A DNA stretch of 64,000 nucleotides from Mytilus trossulus (GCF_036588685.1 NC_086377.1:79924283-79988282); one strand, 5' to 3'. Counted from the first letter of the stretch, positions 11,269 to 23,036 are shown. Notes: a model not told the origin generated them from the sequence alone. A program made the numbers and translations.

Positions 11269-12580
11269 TCAAAAAAAGTATCCCAATCAAAATCTTTGCA
11301 ACAACCGGCCTCTGGAAATATAATTATATACAAAAGTTCAATTAGCCATGAAGTATATTTTTCAGTGGTTAAATATAAGTATTTCCAGACTGATCGAAAT
11401 AGAGGTGAAAGTAATCTATAACTGTTTGCGTTTCTACATGAAACTTGTATATTACCTAACGAAACGATATCAAGGAAGATAAACTGGCCAATCACATCGT
11501 TGCCATGGAGTTGTTTCTCAGGCGAAAAAATGAAAGTGGCTTGCCCTTCAATTTCGTCGGCCATTATTTTTACCGTTACCATATTCATTTCAAAATTATA
11601 GCGGAGGTCGAGTGTGAGATGGCTACCATTTACCACGCTAGGTTGTAACTTAGTGTCATCAGTGTAAAAACAAAAACGTGATAAGACAGATTGTATTCCC
11701 TGATCAATCGGACAAACTTCAGCAGTGAAGTGGCCTACAACTCTGTACTTTGTGTCAATTTGTCCTATTTTTAACTCAAACAGTAAATTTTCTTCTGCAA
11801 TTTGAAAATGTTGTGGGTAAACTATATCTAAATCAATAATGTGGTGCAAATATTTTGTATTTTCCGTATACTTTAGAACACCATACGGCGATTTCGTCTT
11901 CTTTACATCCGCAAATACTTCTATAGGTGTGTTTGACACGGTCTTATTGTCAGGTGATAATTCAAGATGGCGATGGAGCGTTGAGCCATTAAAACCGAGA
12001 AAGTCTATTACGGAATTTATAGTCATTGAACTAACGACACTATCTGATTCATACAATGCAAACACTGGAGTAACACTATATTCTGTCTGAGGTTGATGAA
12101 ATGCTCTGATTTGAGAGCTCTCCACAGAGAAGTTAACATTTGTATTGATCAACCTTCCATCAACACTGTATTTATAATTGATAAGATTTGGCGGGAAATC
12201 ATTCCTTTCATCGAAACAAATACCATGTTCGTTTACACAGACATACGCTGTAATCGACCATATCTTTCCATTATACGAGTTTTCCATATAATTTGAGCTT
12301 ATGGAGCTCTGCGTCAACCCTATTTCAAATAATATTTTATTTTTAGGATATTTGTTTTTATCCTTATATTTCTTTCTCAATTCAACTTTAACATCAAAGT
12401 TAAGATTTTTCTCCGGAATATTGAATGTTTTGTTCGCATAAACGCCTTTGTATTTATACATATTTTGTGCTGAACCACAAATAGTAACTTCCGGCATTGG
12501 ATCCATTGACACTGCCTGGTGGTCAGCTGATCTGCATTTAAACTGACCATTTGTTGAAGATAGAAATTCATATTCTGGAA
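11265..12580 (-). CDS. Gene A, large terminal exon: unrecognised membrane-anchored ectodomain protein
   Basis: Function unknown; I do not recognise the family. The exon follows a cctttcag acceptor (intron side 12581 upward) and encodes about 437 residues beginning FPEYEF and ending at TAA within a TTAA site. Seven cysteines are shared with gene B (in the QFKC, TIC, YVC, GIC, EVC, RFC and VSC contexts), as are NGS and NKT glycosylation sequons, which fits an extracellular domain. The open frame continues a little upstream of the acceptor but begins at TTG with no ATG, so this exon needs upstream exons: 17311-17317 plus 14451-14540 gives 470 residues, or plus 15034-15102 gives 463. That makes a single-pass type II membrane protein with an N-terminal anchor. 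The last about 50 residues differ from gene B and include a hydrophobic patch (SWLIELLYIIIF). Splicing is inferred from signals and paralogy, not transcripts. Confidence 0.8.
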
Positions 12581-12748
12581 CTGAAAGGAATTTTGCCAAT
12601 ACAATGCTAATGCAGTAAAGTAATATAAACAATATGCAGACAAAGGCAATAAGTTATTGATAATATTTATTTAACCGTTGAGAATATTTGCCTGTAAGTA
12701 TAAGTTATAATTGGTTTTTTTGTACTAATATGATCTGAATGTGGTTAA

Positions 12749-13339
12749 GGTGGCTGGGGCGTCTTAATTAAAACTGACAGAATTTTTTGATAACTTGTCA
12801 AGATAAAGCTTTTATCATGCTTTTTTCAAAACTGTATTAAAAAGTATGGGTCACCGGGTTTTTTTTTCACGCTACAGGTTGCGCAAAATTGTCAGATTTT
12901 GTATAGATTATTCATGGAAAATTAAATTTTGTGTGATAAAACGAAAACATACTATAAGAACTTTAAGATAAAATGTGAGAATATTGCTCTTATAACATGC
13001 TTTCAAATAAACAAAAGAAAAAATGGGGTCACCGAACTTGTTTTCTTGCTAAATATCAAAATAGGTAAATTCATAACACTTTCTATTGTAAAATTTACTT
13101 TATCGGAGTTATCTCCCCTTATTTGGCAAAGTTTGAAAAAATCTAATCAAACACAAACAAGGCGTTTTTACAAAATTACAACTGAAGTTATGTTAAAACA
13201 CACAATTTTCTATATTTATATCAAAAGTCTTTTACATAATTTACATACAACTCTCAAAATTTGCACATTTCATCAAATATATAGACCAAAGATATCTGCT
13301 TATTTAAAATCCAAGATGGAGGAAGACACCCGAGCCACC
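12749..13339. mobile_element. TTAA-flanked MITE in the last intron of gene A
   Basis: The left end ggtggctggggcgtctt and the reverse complement of the right end, ggtggctcgggtgtctt, are near-identical terminal inverted repeats. TTAA lies at 12745-12748 and 13340-13343. The 147-codon open frame at 12929-13372 lies mostly in this element and is not a gene. Its ends resemble family M1, so the two may be related. Confidence 0.8.
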
Positions 13340-13379
13340 TTAAGCATCGATTATATTCATATTTGTATTTGATTTTGTG

Positions 13380-13475
13380 TCAATTGTCAAATAGTTGTAA
13401 TAAATTACTTTGCTCTTCATTGACTTGAATTGGAATAAAAATATCTTATCTTATCTTGTCTTATAGCATGGATCC
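13380..13475 (+). mobile_element. LINE 3' end fragment with TCTTA-type tail
   Basis: A short 3' untranslated-like stretch ends ggaataaaaatatc followed by a ttatcttatcttgtctta tail. It resembles the 3' tail of the LINE at 19260-19312. No coding remains. Confidence 0.5.
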
Positions 13476-13574
13476 CGAAGAATTCTAGTAACATTATTGC
13501 CACACATCTTAATGTTCGCACACAAGTTTTTGATTGTCATAATCATACATTGCAGTTTGTTTTTCACTTCTAAC

Positions 13575-13790
13575 AATCCAAAAGTCCAAACATGCCGTTG
13601 GTTTTCCCGTTTGAATGGTTTTACACTAGTAATTTTGGGGCCCTTTATAGCTTGTTGTTCGGTGTTGAGCCGCCAGGGCTTCGTGTTGAAGGCCGTACAT
13701 TGACCTATAATGGTTTAATTTTTTTTAAATTGTGACTTTGATGGAGAGTTGTCTCATTGGCACTCATACCACATCTTCCTATATCTACTA
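13575..13790 (-). repeat. Dispersed repeat R2-type copy
   Basis: Contains gcttgttgttcggtgttgag, ggccgtacattgacctata and gagttgtctcattggcac in order. The same block recurs (inverted) at 20030-20280 and 25820-26030. Confidence 0.75.
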
Positions 13791-14450
13791 ACATCCGGCT
13801 AAAAACCAATATCCTTCTCATTCATGATACTCAGATATTCGAAATTCTGCAATTTCAAAGCATTTAAAATGTTGAACAATTTTTTTTTTTTTATAAACAT
13901 GTAAAATGAGTCATACAAATCATCAAGACTACATGTTCAGAAAAACAACATTATTTTGTTATTACCTCGTCCCAAGTAAGGAACCTGTAATTAAGTGGTT
14001 GTCAGTAGTATTTGTTATCCGGTTTTTTTCTGAAATGAAATGCTGGCATTTTTTTTTTAAATTTATTTCAGATCTAATATAGCTAAACATGCTATAGGTA
14101 TAACGTTTTGTTTATTATTAATGTGGAAGGTACGGTGACAAAAACCACGTCATTGGGTCCCTAGAGGATATTAATTTCATTAGCAATCACACCTCATCTC
14201 ATTGTGTTCATACCAAAGCACACAGATAAAGATACGATACTGTTAGTTGAATCAAATAAAATAAAAAAAAGCTTCTAATGAAAATCTATCCCAGGAGATG
14301 AGTTGTATGTCAAATTTAGAATATTCTTGTTTAGCCTTTCTATTTATCTTTGCATTTACCAAAAAAGAAGCTGTAGTGAAATATCTTGTGCAAAAACACA
14401 TCGGTTCACACACACACGTGCGGTTATATGTCATTATAAATAATACTTAC

Positions 14451-14540
14451 ATGATTTGTAAAACATTATTTTGTTTACTGGTACAAACAGTATTACAGCG
14501 ATGATAAAAAGAAAGCCGAGTACAAGTGAATTATGATAAC
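14451..14540 (-). CDS. Gene A, membrane-anchor exon b (90 nt)
   Basis: Minus-strand exon between a ttttttgcag acceptor (14541 upward) and a perfect gtaagt donor (14445-14450). It is phase 1 on both sides, so it can be skipped or swapped without a frameshift. It encodes a 30-residue segment with a hydrophobic run, VLGFLFIIAVILFVPV, ending FYKS. It is clearly homologous to gene B exon 24855-24944 and more distantly to 15034-15102. Confidence 0.8.
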
Positions 14541-15033
14541 CTGCAAAAAAGAAGTCACCATATATCGTTGAAAGCTTATAAGTACATGTAAAGGAATCAC
14601 GGTATGTACTCAAATCGTTCCAGAAAATATTTAAGATTACAACCTTTTAATAATACATACACAGGAGGGTGCTTCAGTTTGCTCCTAAACAAAAATGTGT
14701 ACGAGTTCAATGAGAATGTGTGCTTATCACAAATTTGGAATCTTTAATTCAGTGCATGTTTGCCGTTTGATGCTGAACACAAGATGTTCAAAGATTTATG
14801 TTGCTATTAAATAAATGAATGGGAGATGAGTCATCTCTATGTGTTTCAAAAGTCGTATATCTTATTGTAAACACTTTTGAACCTCGTTCTTGTATTTACA
14901 AAATGAAGATTTAATATTATAGAGAAAAAAATGCAAGTCACAAAGCTGTGTTGAAAAATATTATGCAAAACAAACGGGAAAATGCACACGTGAAGTTACA
15001 TTGTATGTTATATATCGCAACACTCCTACTTAC

Positions 15034-15102
15034 ATGATTTTTTTACTGGCACTATATACCAAATTACGATCAGGCAGATAAGTCCAAGTAATTTGCATAT
15101 AC
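15034..15102 (-). CDS. Gene A, membrane-anchor exon a (69 nt)
   Basis: Minus-strand exon between a ttttgtag acceptor and a gtaagt donor (15028-15033), phase 1-1. It encodes ICKLLGLICLIVIWYIVPV, then KKS. It pairs with gene B exon 24332-24421 (shared gtatatgcaaattactt start) but is 21 bases shorter, lacking the stretch before FYKS. It may be used as an alternative to exon b. Confidence 0.7.
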
Positions 15103-15249
15103 CTACAAAATATTGCCGAAAGTGAGCAAATCAAAAGCTTTAATATACATCATTCTAGAAAATGTTATAAACGATTGGGAGTTATTAAACCAAGAGTTGG
15201 TAAAGTTGATATTTCCCATGTGGTCTACCGAACTAGAGTCAGGGTTTGT

Positions 15250-15540
15250 ACTAACATGAGTATCACTACAGGATCTGCTTACATGGCCAGCATGGTCTGC
15301 TTACATGGCCAGCAGGGTCTGCTTACATGGGCAGCAGGATCTGCTTAGCCTTCCGGAGCACCTGAGAGCAACCCAAGTTTTTGGAAGGGTTTAATGTTCC
15401 TTAGTCTTTTTTTCTATGTTGGGTTTTGTGTACTACTGTGTTTCTATTTGTCTTTTCTTTTTTAGTCTCAGTTTTCAGTTTATTTTCGATTTATGAGTTT
15501 GAATGTCCCTCTGGTAACTTTCGCATCTCTTTTGAAAGCT
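15250..15540 (+). repeat. R4 repeat copy preceded by a 4-fold short tandem
   Basis: Four imperfect about 24-bp units of the type ctgcttacatggccagcagg lead into the R4 body (cttccggagcacctgaga onward). Confidence 0.7.
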
Positions 15541-15587
15541 GCTTTAAAATCTGATAAACAGGCTAAAGTTTCCCAATAATAAATGTT

Positions 15588-15985
15588 GGTTTCTTTGATG
15601 GACATACTTAAAAGATTATTGTTGTTATAAAAACCTTTGATGTATATAACATGTACGTATATATATATTGTCAAGATCAGAGTTGTTCGTTCAGTGTATG
15701 TTTACATGTTTTTGTTTACATGTGTATGATTAAGGCATCTTTTCTAAGTCAGGAGCCAGTTTATCAGTGTTTGGTGACACCACAACAACAAACGACAAAC
15801 ACTAAACAGCAGGCTCCTGATTTAGGATATATGCCTTAAACTTCTTTTACAAATGTAATATTAGTCAACAGTGTGAAATCATTGAAACTCTCCCATTAAA
15901 TATTGTTGGTTCCTTTGATGCAATTTTTTTTATAAAAGGATAATGTTGTTGTAAAACCTTTGATGCACTTAACATGTACTTAGCA
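15588..15985. repeat. Local duplicated intron segments with an inner inverted repeat
   Basis: 15588-15660 and 15905-15982 share ggtt(t/c)ctttgatg, aacctttgatg and taacatgtac words. Between them, about 15730-15840, taaggcat...caggagcc faces its reverse complement ggctcctg...atgcctta. Part of the same segment occurs inverted at 24100-24235 in the gene B arm. Confidence 0.55.
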
Positions 15986-16304
15986 ATTCTGTATACTTTT
16001 CTTATGTTTATACTAAAGAGCTCGAAAAGTAGGCGTACATAGCTGCAATGGGCGTGTCTAAATTCCAACCCTCGGTGGTTAACGTCTCTCGATGATTTAC
16101 CTTAAGTGCCGATGTATAAAACAAGTATTCTAATGCAACATTGTTTTTAACGTTCATTTAGATCGGATGATTTTTTGACATGTCATCAATTGACAATTGA
16201 TGCTATGGGACATACGCGCAAGCGCGGACGGCATATGACAGATTTTAAATACATGTTCTAACGTTATTTTTTGTCAGTTTCATTAGAAAATATATAGAGA
16301 TAGG

Positions 16305-16450
16305 TATTGTATTTTAAGCACCGACGACATCAATTGGAAATTTGATGGTCGCAAATACCCGTTCACTGTCTCCGCTAACGCGTCGCCAGTAAACTTAATT
16401 TGCGACCATCGATCCCCAATTGATGCCGTCGGAACTCAAAATACAATACA
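16305..16450. mobile_element. Small fold-back element, about 145 bp
   Basis: gtattgtattttaagcaccg and its continuation catcaattgg face the reverse complement finishing ccaattgatgccgtcgg and tacaatac. The arms are about 55 bases with an atttgatggtcgcaaat/atttgcgaccatc inner pair around a short centre. Confidence 0.75.
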
Positions 16451-16599
16451 GCTATCTCCTAAATGTTCACGTCTGATTGCAATTTTGTAATTTGGTTTTC
16501 ATTGATTAACAATCTACATGCACATACGATTAAATTTCAATGGTTTTTTTTTTAAACCAATCAAATAAAAGTATAGACAAGAGCGTTTGAGAGAACCTT

Positions 16600-16740
16600 A
16601 ACGTACAAACATGTACAAACAATGGGATTTGCTCATTGTTGAAGGCCGTACGGTGACCTATAGTTGTTAATGTTTGTGTCATTTTGGTCTTTTGTGGATA
16701 GTTGTCTCATTGGCAATCATACCACATCTTCTTTTTTATA
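16600..16740 (-). repeat. R2 fragment
   Basis: gaaggccgtacggtgacct followed by gttgtctcattggcaatc and a cacatcttc end are R2 landmarks in reverse. Confidence 0.65.
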
Positions 16741-16931
16741 TTGATTGTTTTTAATTCCGAACGTCCATTGTTCATTATTGCATGCATGTTAAGGACCAAT
16801 ACACACTTGGTCCTAGTACTGGAAATTTCAATAAATTGAGATGAGAAATTAAATTAAGGTGGTACCAAACACCATAACTAAAATGCATTTGGCTCGTTAG
16901 ATTTTCATAAAATTTTGACAAAATATTTACT

Positions 16932-17045
16932 TTGAACTTTGTACTTTATTTGGCTTTTTTTTTTAACTGTTTTGAATTCGAGCGTCACTGATGAGTCTCT
17001 TGTAGACGAAACGCGCGTCTTGCGTATATATAAAAGTTAGTCCTG
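16932..17045 (+). mobile_element. Hammerhead-bearing element, truncated (copy 2)
   Basis: It begins near gaactttgtactttatttgg and ends near tagtcctggtac. It sits in intron 1 of gene A, antisense to that gene, within an element starting ttaaggtggtacc at 16855. Confidence 0.75.
16982..17025 (+). ncRNA. Hammerhead ribozyme motif, intact core, weaker stem I (copy 2)
   Basis: Core CTGATGA, stem II gtc/gac, GAA and the acgcgcgtc stem III/cleavage block are intact. Stem I 3' strand is ttgcgt instead of tggcgt, which breaks one pair next to the cleavage site. Confidence 0.7.
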
Positions 17046-17310
17046 GTACAATATCTATCATAAGTTTATTGACAAATATATAAAATTCAAAAAAAATAAC
17101 CAATCACTTTTTCTGACAATTTCATTGAAAAAAATAGCAAATCTTGAACATTGAGAAGATTAACATTTCCTTCACAATACAACGTGATTAAAACGTTAAG
17201 CTGATTTTACTGAGTTATCTCCCTATAGAATATTAGGTAACACCATAAAAAAGAGTGAAACTCTTGCTTATATTTTTTTTAGTCAGATACATAATGAAGT
17301 TTCAACTTGC

Positions 17311-17317
17311 CTGCCAT
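17311..17317 (-). CDS. Gene A, start exon (ATGGCAG, GC donor)
   Basis: Minus strand. ATG GCA G is followed by gcaagt (17305-17310), a GC-type donor in the strong AG|GCAAGT context. It opens in phase 1, as the anchor exons require. Upstream 20 bases are conserved with gene B, and both are preceded by AG at the same distance, so the exon is probably 27 nt (17311-17337) behind a 5' untranslated exon that I cannot locate. The ATG has G at +4. Confidence 0.65.
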
Positions 17318-17419
17318 GGAGATACGACTTGATGAATCTGTAAAATAAATCATTTTATTTTCAAATATGGTAAGACATTTCATCAAATATAAGAATCATA
17401 TACGTGTGTTTGTGTAAAA

Positions 17420-17615
17420 TGTGGTATGACTAGCGCCCTAATTTGGGTACAAAAAATAAACGAAAACAAACATGTAACACCTAAACAAACGACGACCACT
17501 GAATTGCAGGCTTCTGACTAGGGGCAGGTACACACATACAGAATGTGGCGGGGTTAAACATGTAAGGGAAATCCAACCCTCTCCTAACCTGGGACAGTAG
17601 TGTAACAGTACAACG
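17420..17615 (+). repeat. R2 repeat fragment
   Basis: Contains cgacgaccactgaattgcag, gcggggttaaacatgtaa and acctgggacagtagtgtaac, the 3' half of R2. Confidence 0.75.
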
Positions 17616-17889
17616 TCAGAAAGAACTATAAAAATCAGTTGAAAAAGTGTTCACTCATGCGATGGATACACATAGAAGTACTACACCGAGTGGACGTGGC
17701 CGGAGACTTTTATATTCCAACTCATTAGATGGACCTGCTATAACTTACCACTTTCTATAGCGAAGAGCTGACACAACAGAATAAATACAAGGAAGTTAAT
17801 AAGCCATAAATAGAAATGATTTAATTTGTGTCTACGTACTTATAAGTCTTTTGTTATGACTACTTGTTAAATAGTTTTAATTGATTAAT

Positions 17890-19312
17890 TTAAACCTATA
17901 CAGTGTACATGACACCTTTAAAGGTATATTGTTATATGCAGACGATGTAGTTTTATTAGCCAACTTCAAAGAATATTAGATGTTTTAAGTATATGGTGTA
18001 ATGTAAATGACTTATTTGTGGATATGGACAAGTCAAAAATTGTTCATTTTAGAACACAATCTGTGACACAAACAAATTTTGTATGTATGTTGAACGGAAA
18101 CCAGTAAGATATTGTAACAAAATATATGTATCTTGGTTTATTATTAAATGAGTTTTTGGATTATAACGAGATGGCGAAAATTGTAGCAAAATCAGCCAGC
18201 AGATCACTAGGTTTACTAGTTGCTAAATGCAAAGCAAATGGTGGTTTTGAATTTTCTATTTTTACACAGCTTTTTGACACTCTTGTTATGTCTGTAATTG
18301 AATATGGTGCTGCGATATGGGGAAGTAAAGAATACTCTTGTATAAATGCTGTAAAAAATAGGGCAATGCGTTTTTTCATGGGTGTTGGAAAGTACACGCC
18401 TAATTTAGCCCTATATGGTGATATGGGCTTGATGCCATGTATTGTAAAACAATGGACATGTATTTTTAGAACTTATAGTAGATTTATGAAAATTTGTGAT
18501 AATAGAATAAACAAAAAAGTTTTTATATGGGCAAATAATATATGCAATAATAAACTGCAAAATTGAAATTTCAGAGTACACACAAAGTTTAAAAAACTTG
18601 ATATGGAACATTTTTGTAATACTAATTTGATTATTGATAAACATGTTATAAAAAATATTGAGAATATCTGTTTCAATAGATTTAAAGAGCAATGGTCTAT
18701 TGATTTAATGTCAAACGAGCTTAGTAAACTACGTACTTACAGACTGTTCAAAATGAATTTGGTGAAGAAAATTATTTATTAAAAATTATACTTGGTAAAT
18801 ATAGGAGAGCCTATGCCAAATTTAGAAGTGGTACCTCTCCTTTGAAAATTGAGACTGGAAAGTGTGAAGGTCTTTTAGTTGAAAACAGAATTTGTTTTAA
18901 CAGTGTTTGTAATGAAAATCTTTTAATTGAAGATGAAAAACATAAATTAATGAATTGTCCTGTGTATGAAGATTTGCGTTGTTATTGGTTTTATTAAGCA
19001 TCTCTATTTAATGTTAATTTTATGCAAATGTCTGATGACGATAAATTTATATTTTTATTCACAGATGAAAATATGTACTTTTATACTGTCAAAATCTGTA
19101 ATGACATTTTATTGAAAAGAAAATGTATTTTATATAGCTAATTTTAGTGTAAATACTGTATTTACATTTTAGATAGTCTCTCATAACTCTTTTTAGAGCG
19201 GCTCTTGTATGTTTTATGATGTTGTTTTATAAACTGTTTGTATGTTTTATATAATGAAGAGGTGAGACTTAAATAAAATGTTGTCTTGTCTTGTCTTGTC
19301 TGTCTGTCTGTA
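17890..19312 (+). pseudogene. 5'-truncated dead LINE reverse transcriptase
   Basis: The frame at 17923 onward reads GILLYADDVVLLA, the YADD catalytic motif of a LINE reverse transcriptase. It is then frameshifted; the next segment has an in-frame TAA near 18105. The open piece at 18126-18566 (YLGLLLNE ... EYGAAIWG) is the thumb region, and further broken pieces to about 18995 resemble the C-terminal end (EDEKHKLMNCPVYEDLR). A (gtctt/gtctg) tail at 19280-19312 marks the 3' end. Everything 5' of the catalytic motif is missing, so it cannot be autonomous. Confidence 0.85.
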
Positions 19313-19620
19313 ATTTTTATCACGAGATTTCTTATCACTTTATTTTATTCTCATATTAACTTATCAGCAGAAAGTTTAGATTTTGGCACTTGGCACTTCA
19401 ACAAAAAAAATACAATATAAAACGGCTATTAATTATGTCATAAGGCAGTTATAAGCCAATGTGACAGAAATAATATACGCAATCACGATTTCATTCCAAA
19501 TACGTAACTGTATTGCGTGGAATATGAGGGTATAAATCTTTATTTCAGTACTCTTTCGGCCATTTTTCTCTACTCCTTTAAAATGTTACCCATTATTCTC
19601 TGTTCTTTATGAATATTAAT
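19313..19620. other. Non-coding stretch, nothing recognised
   Basis: AT-rich spacer between the LINE and an R1 repeat. Confidence 0.45.
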
Positions 19621-19624
19621 TACT

Positions 19625-20010
19625 CGTCTGACCAAAGTTAGGAGCCTCTGGCCTTTGTTAGTCTTGTATGATGTTTAGTTTTAGTTTCTTGCGTATATTT
19701 CGGAGTTTAATATGATGTCCATTATCACTAAACTAGTATTTACATTTTTATTAAGGGGCCAGCAGAAGCACGCATCCGGGTGCGGGAGTTTCTCGCTACA
19801 TTGAAGACCCATAGTTTGCCTTCAGCTGTTTTCTGATCTATGGTCGGGTTGTTGTCTCTCTTTTTCATTCTCGATTTTTTTACATGCCTTTTTATACATA
19901 TTCTCTATGGTAGTTTATGGGTGTTCTCTGTTATTTGGACGGGTTGTCGTCTCTCTGACACATTACCCGTTTTCATTCTTAATTTCATTTTAGGGTTGTT
20001 GTTCTTGAAT
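19625..20010 (+). repeat. Dispersed repeat family R1, copy
   Basis: Landmarks in order: gagcctctggcctttgttag, ttatcactaaactagta, ggggccagcagaagcacgc, gtcgggttgttgtctctc. Other copies: 31690-31980, 37790-38060 (plus) and 47340-47650, 48198-48591, 51560-51750 (minus). No open frame is conserved among copies. Confidence 0.8.
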
Positions 20011-20029
20011 GGTGCATATAGATATACGA

Positions 20030-20280
20030 AGATGTGGTGTGGGTGCATGCCAATGAGACAACTCTCCATCCAAATAACAATTTAAAAAAGTAAACCATTA
20101 TAGGTCAATGTACGGCCTTCAACACGGAGCCTTGGCTCACACCGAACAACAAGCTATAAAGGGTCCCAAAATTACGAGTGTAAAACCATTCAAACGGGAA
20201 AACCAACAGTCTAATCTATATAAAAAAACGAGAAACACGTATAAATTACATAAACAAACGACATCTACTGTACATCAGAT
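20030..20280 (+). repeat. R2-type repeat copy
   Basis: ccaatgagacaactctcc, aatgtacggccttcaacacg and gaacaacaagctataaaggg in order. Confidence 0.75.
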
Positions 20281-20904
20281 GCATATTGTGTCTATGCTCC
20301 GTAATTTTCGCCTTTGAGATTTTTGCGCATGCATTATCAGCGACATCACAAAGTGAGAGGAGACGTTATAAAGCTTGCGTTCGTCAAGAGTGAAACTGTC
20401 GTAGGGAGGGAAAATACCAGTAATAAATCGATAAACTGTTATAGATAATCGGATTTTCTTCATACAGATATCGTAAAATATCAGCCACTTTACACAATGT
20501 GAAGATTTTTAGCTTCAAGTCATTCAAGAAATTAGTTGCAAACATTCAACTGATTCTATATAAACTGAAAACGAAGTGATTAGAAAAATGGTGATAAAAA
20601 TATGTCTTTAAAAGTGTCTTGTACAAAAATGTATCTACATGATATAGATAGTGTCGGTTTAAATAAATCAATATTCATTATTGTATAAATATACATGTAG
20701 TTACAAACAAAAAATGGAAAATTTGCAAACTTCCCAGATGTAAGTATATACATTTAACGTCAGCGCTAAATATATATTTTTGTAGTTTTACTTCCTTTTT
20801 CAATTATCGATTTACGTAAAATATTGGTTAGTAAGGAGAGTTGTGACACTTAAAGATGTAGGTTTTTTTTTTAAATGCAGTAATATTTGTCTCGTTACAG
20901 TAAA

Positions 20905-21345
20905 CATATTGACTGATTGATTGCTTGATTGGTCTTAAACGCCACTTTCGGTATTATTGTGCTATTTCGTGATGGTCAGTTTTTTATTGGTGGAGGAAGA
21001 CGGAGTGCCAGGAGAAATCACCGACCTTCGGTATGAAAACTTACAATCCTATTTAAGTAAGATTGCAGTGGTGCGCATCTGCCATGTGCGAAATTTGAAC
21101 TCACAAAAATATAATCATTTCATTGGTTTCACATCATTCAATGGTTTGTCGAGTTTAAATCTGGCTCGGTGAGAATAGGAACTAGGGTACATAGGGTTAA
21201 CTCGAGGGGTCCAAGTAAACTCGTGTTGTTGAAACCCGAGTAATTAAAGTTAACTCGAAGGGTTCAAGTGTTTTCGGCTAGTGATATAATAGTTCGACTT
21301 CTTATAAAACTCGACCATCGAGGCACCGGTCATCGAGGCCCGTCA
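20905..21345 (-). mobile_element. tRNA-derived SINE, interrupted copy
   Basis: The body words ggtggaggaagacggagtgc and accgaccttcggtatg are followed by gcgaaatttgaactcac, a degraded reverse B box. The tRNA-like head resumes at about 21262 (ggctagtgatataatagttc ... catcgaggcaccgg) after about 140 bases of inserted sequence rich in actcga words. A related plus-strand copy is at 53573-53710. Confidence 0.6.
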
Positions 21346-21589
21346 GAAAAAGTATATGAGATATATGTCATATATATATATATATTGTGTAACGTTGTGA
21401 AAAGTTTTCATTAATTTGATTAAAAGTTTTTATATACGTTAACCGTCAGTTTGTTTAAACACAAACATCATCCTGAGAAAGATTTACATGGATGTCTATT
21501 TTATTTCATAAATTTCGGTGGCAAAAATCGGTTTTGCCTAACAAAATCTTTGATGGAGGAGCGTTACAAATGTCATTGTTATTTATATA

Positions 21590-22060
21590 GAATTAGGAAG
21601 ACGTGGTATGATCATGATGATTGCCATCAGTACAACTTTCCATCAGAGATCAAATAACGTAGATTAAGTTAACAACTATACGTCACGGCACGGCCTTCAG
21701 CAATGAGCAAAATCATACCGCATAATAAACAATAAAACTTATTTAAAGGCCCCAAAATGACTACTTATAATGTTAAGCTATTCAATTGATAAAACTAACG
21801 ACCTTATGTATGTACAAAACAATAAACGAAAAAAAAAATATGTTAAAACAGCACAAATCGGCATCAATTGAATTACGAATTTGTTACTTGTGATAGGCAC
21901 AAATTCTCACTGAACACATTTTTATTTAAGTGCCAGCAGAAGCCTGCCTCTTGATGCGGGATTTTCTTGCTGTGATGAAGATCCTTTGGTGGCTTTTGGC
22001 TGTTTTGTGCTCTATTGCCGGGTTGTTGTCTCTTCTACACATTTCCCATTTAAATTCTCA
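21590..22060 (+). repeat. R2 fragment followed by an R1 fragment
   Basis: Degraded R2 words (tacgtcacggcacggccttc, gctattcaattgataaaact, agaagcctgcctcttgatgc) run into gccgggttgttgtctcttc of R1. The small frames here are shadows. Confidence 0.65.
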
Positions 22061-22599
22061 ATTGTACATACATCTTGTGGCGGGTCCTTGATTACCATGT
22101 TTTCTGTGATCAAATTCTCTCTTTAACCTGGGACAGTGACACATCAGTACTAAATAAAAAGAAGACTGAAAGTCGGTTGAATATGCCTGCCGCATCTCTA
22201 GTTACCACTGTGAACCCCGAACCAACGAACAATGATAGCAAAAAATACCTATTTTGATGTTGATTGTCAGCTTTTTATACAAGCATATACTTTTTGTTAC
22301 TTTTAACATTTAAATTAATCCCCGTACAGATATACGAAATACAGTGTTGCTCAAGCTTAATGGGATATACCTTTGTTCTACGGAAACATCTAATGAATAA
22401 ATGTGTTTTCGGACTCGTCGCATGCTTCGGTGAATAGGTACCATTCTATTCCACTAGTATTCCGGTAATTTGAAGAAAGAGGCAGCCAATTAGCGATAAC
22501 AATCAGCCCTAAATAGTAGCTACACTATTCGGATTCAGTATCACATACCTGTCACCAATGATATGACGAAAATAAGAAGTATTTGACCATACCTTTTGT

Positions 22600-22860
22600 T
22601 TTTATGCCCCATTTATGGGCATTATGTTTTCTGGTCTGTGCGTCCGTTCGTCCGTTCGTCCGTCTCGCTTCAGGTTAAAGTTTTTGGTCGAGGTAGTTTT
22701 TGATGAAGTTTCAGTCCAATCAACTTGAAACTTAGTAAACATGTTACTTTCTGATTTTATGCCAAATTATAGATTTTATCCCATTTTCAGGGTCCACTGA
22801 GAAAATGATAGTGCGGAAGGGGCATTTGTGTACTTCTTGTACACATTCTTGTTTCCACTG
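22600..22860 (+). repeat. Dispersed repeat family R5, copy 1
   Basis: ggcattatgttttctggtc, gtgcgtccgttcgtcc, aaagtttttggtcgaggtag, then ggggcatttgtgtact and acacattcttgttt. It lies just upstream of the gene B start exon. Confidence 0.8.
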
Positions 22861-23029
22861 CTTCGGGTAACCTGTATCCGTCAGTGAGCTACACAGTGGT
22901 TACTCCAAAACCGAATTTGGCCTTGATCAGTTGTCAGACCACACGACACGCAAACACATGTTTCTTATTTCTAACGAAATGTCTTACCATATATTTTTTT
23001 TTTATATAGATTAATCAAGTCGTGTTTCC

Positions 23030-23036
23030 ATGGCAG
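23030..23036 (+). CDS. Gene B, start exon (ATGGCAG, GC donor)
   Basis: ATG GCA G then gcaagt (23037-23042): the same GC donor as gene A. The 20 bases before the ATG match gene A closely and follow tatatag, so the exon is probably 23010-23036. An in-frame TAA 15 bases before the ATG (in gene B only) supports this ATG as the start. Confidence 0.65.

Noticed and set aside
12929-13372. 147-codon open frame
   Set aside because: Lies almost entirely within a TTAA-flanked MITE in a gene A intron; composition is AT-driven.
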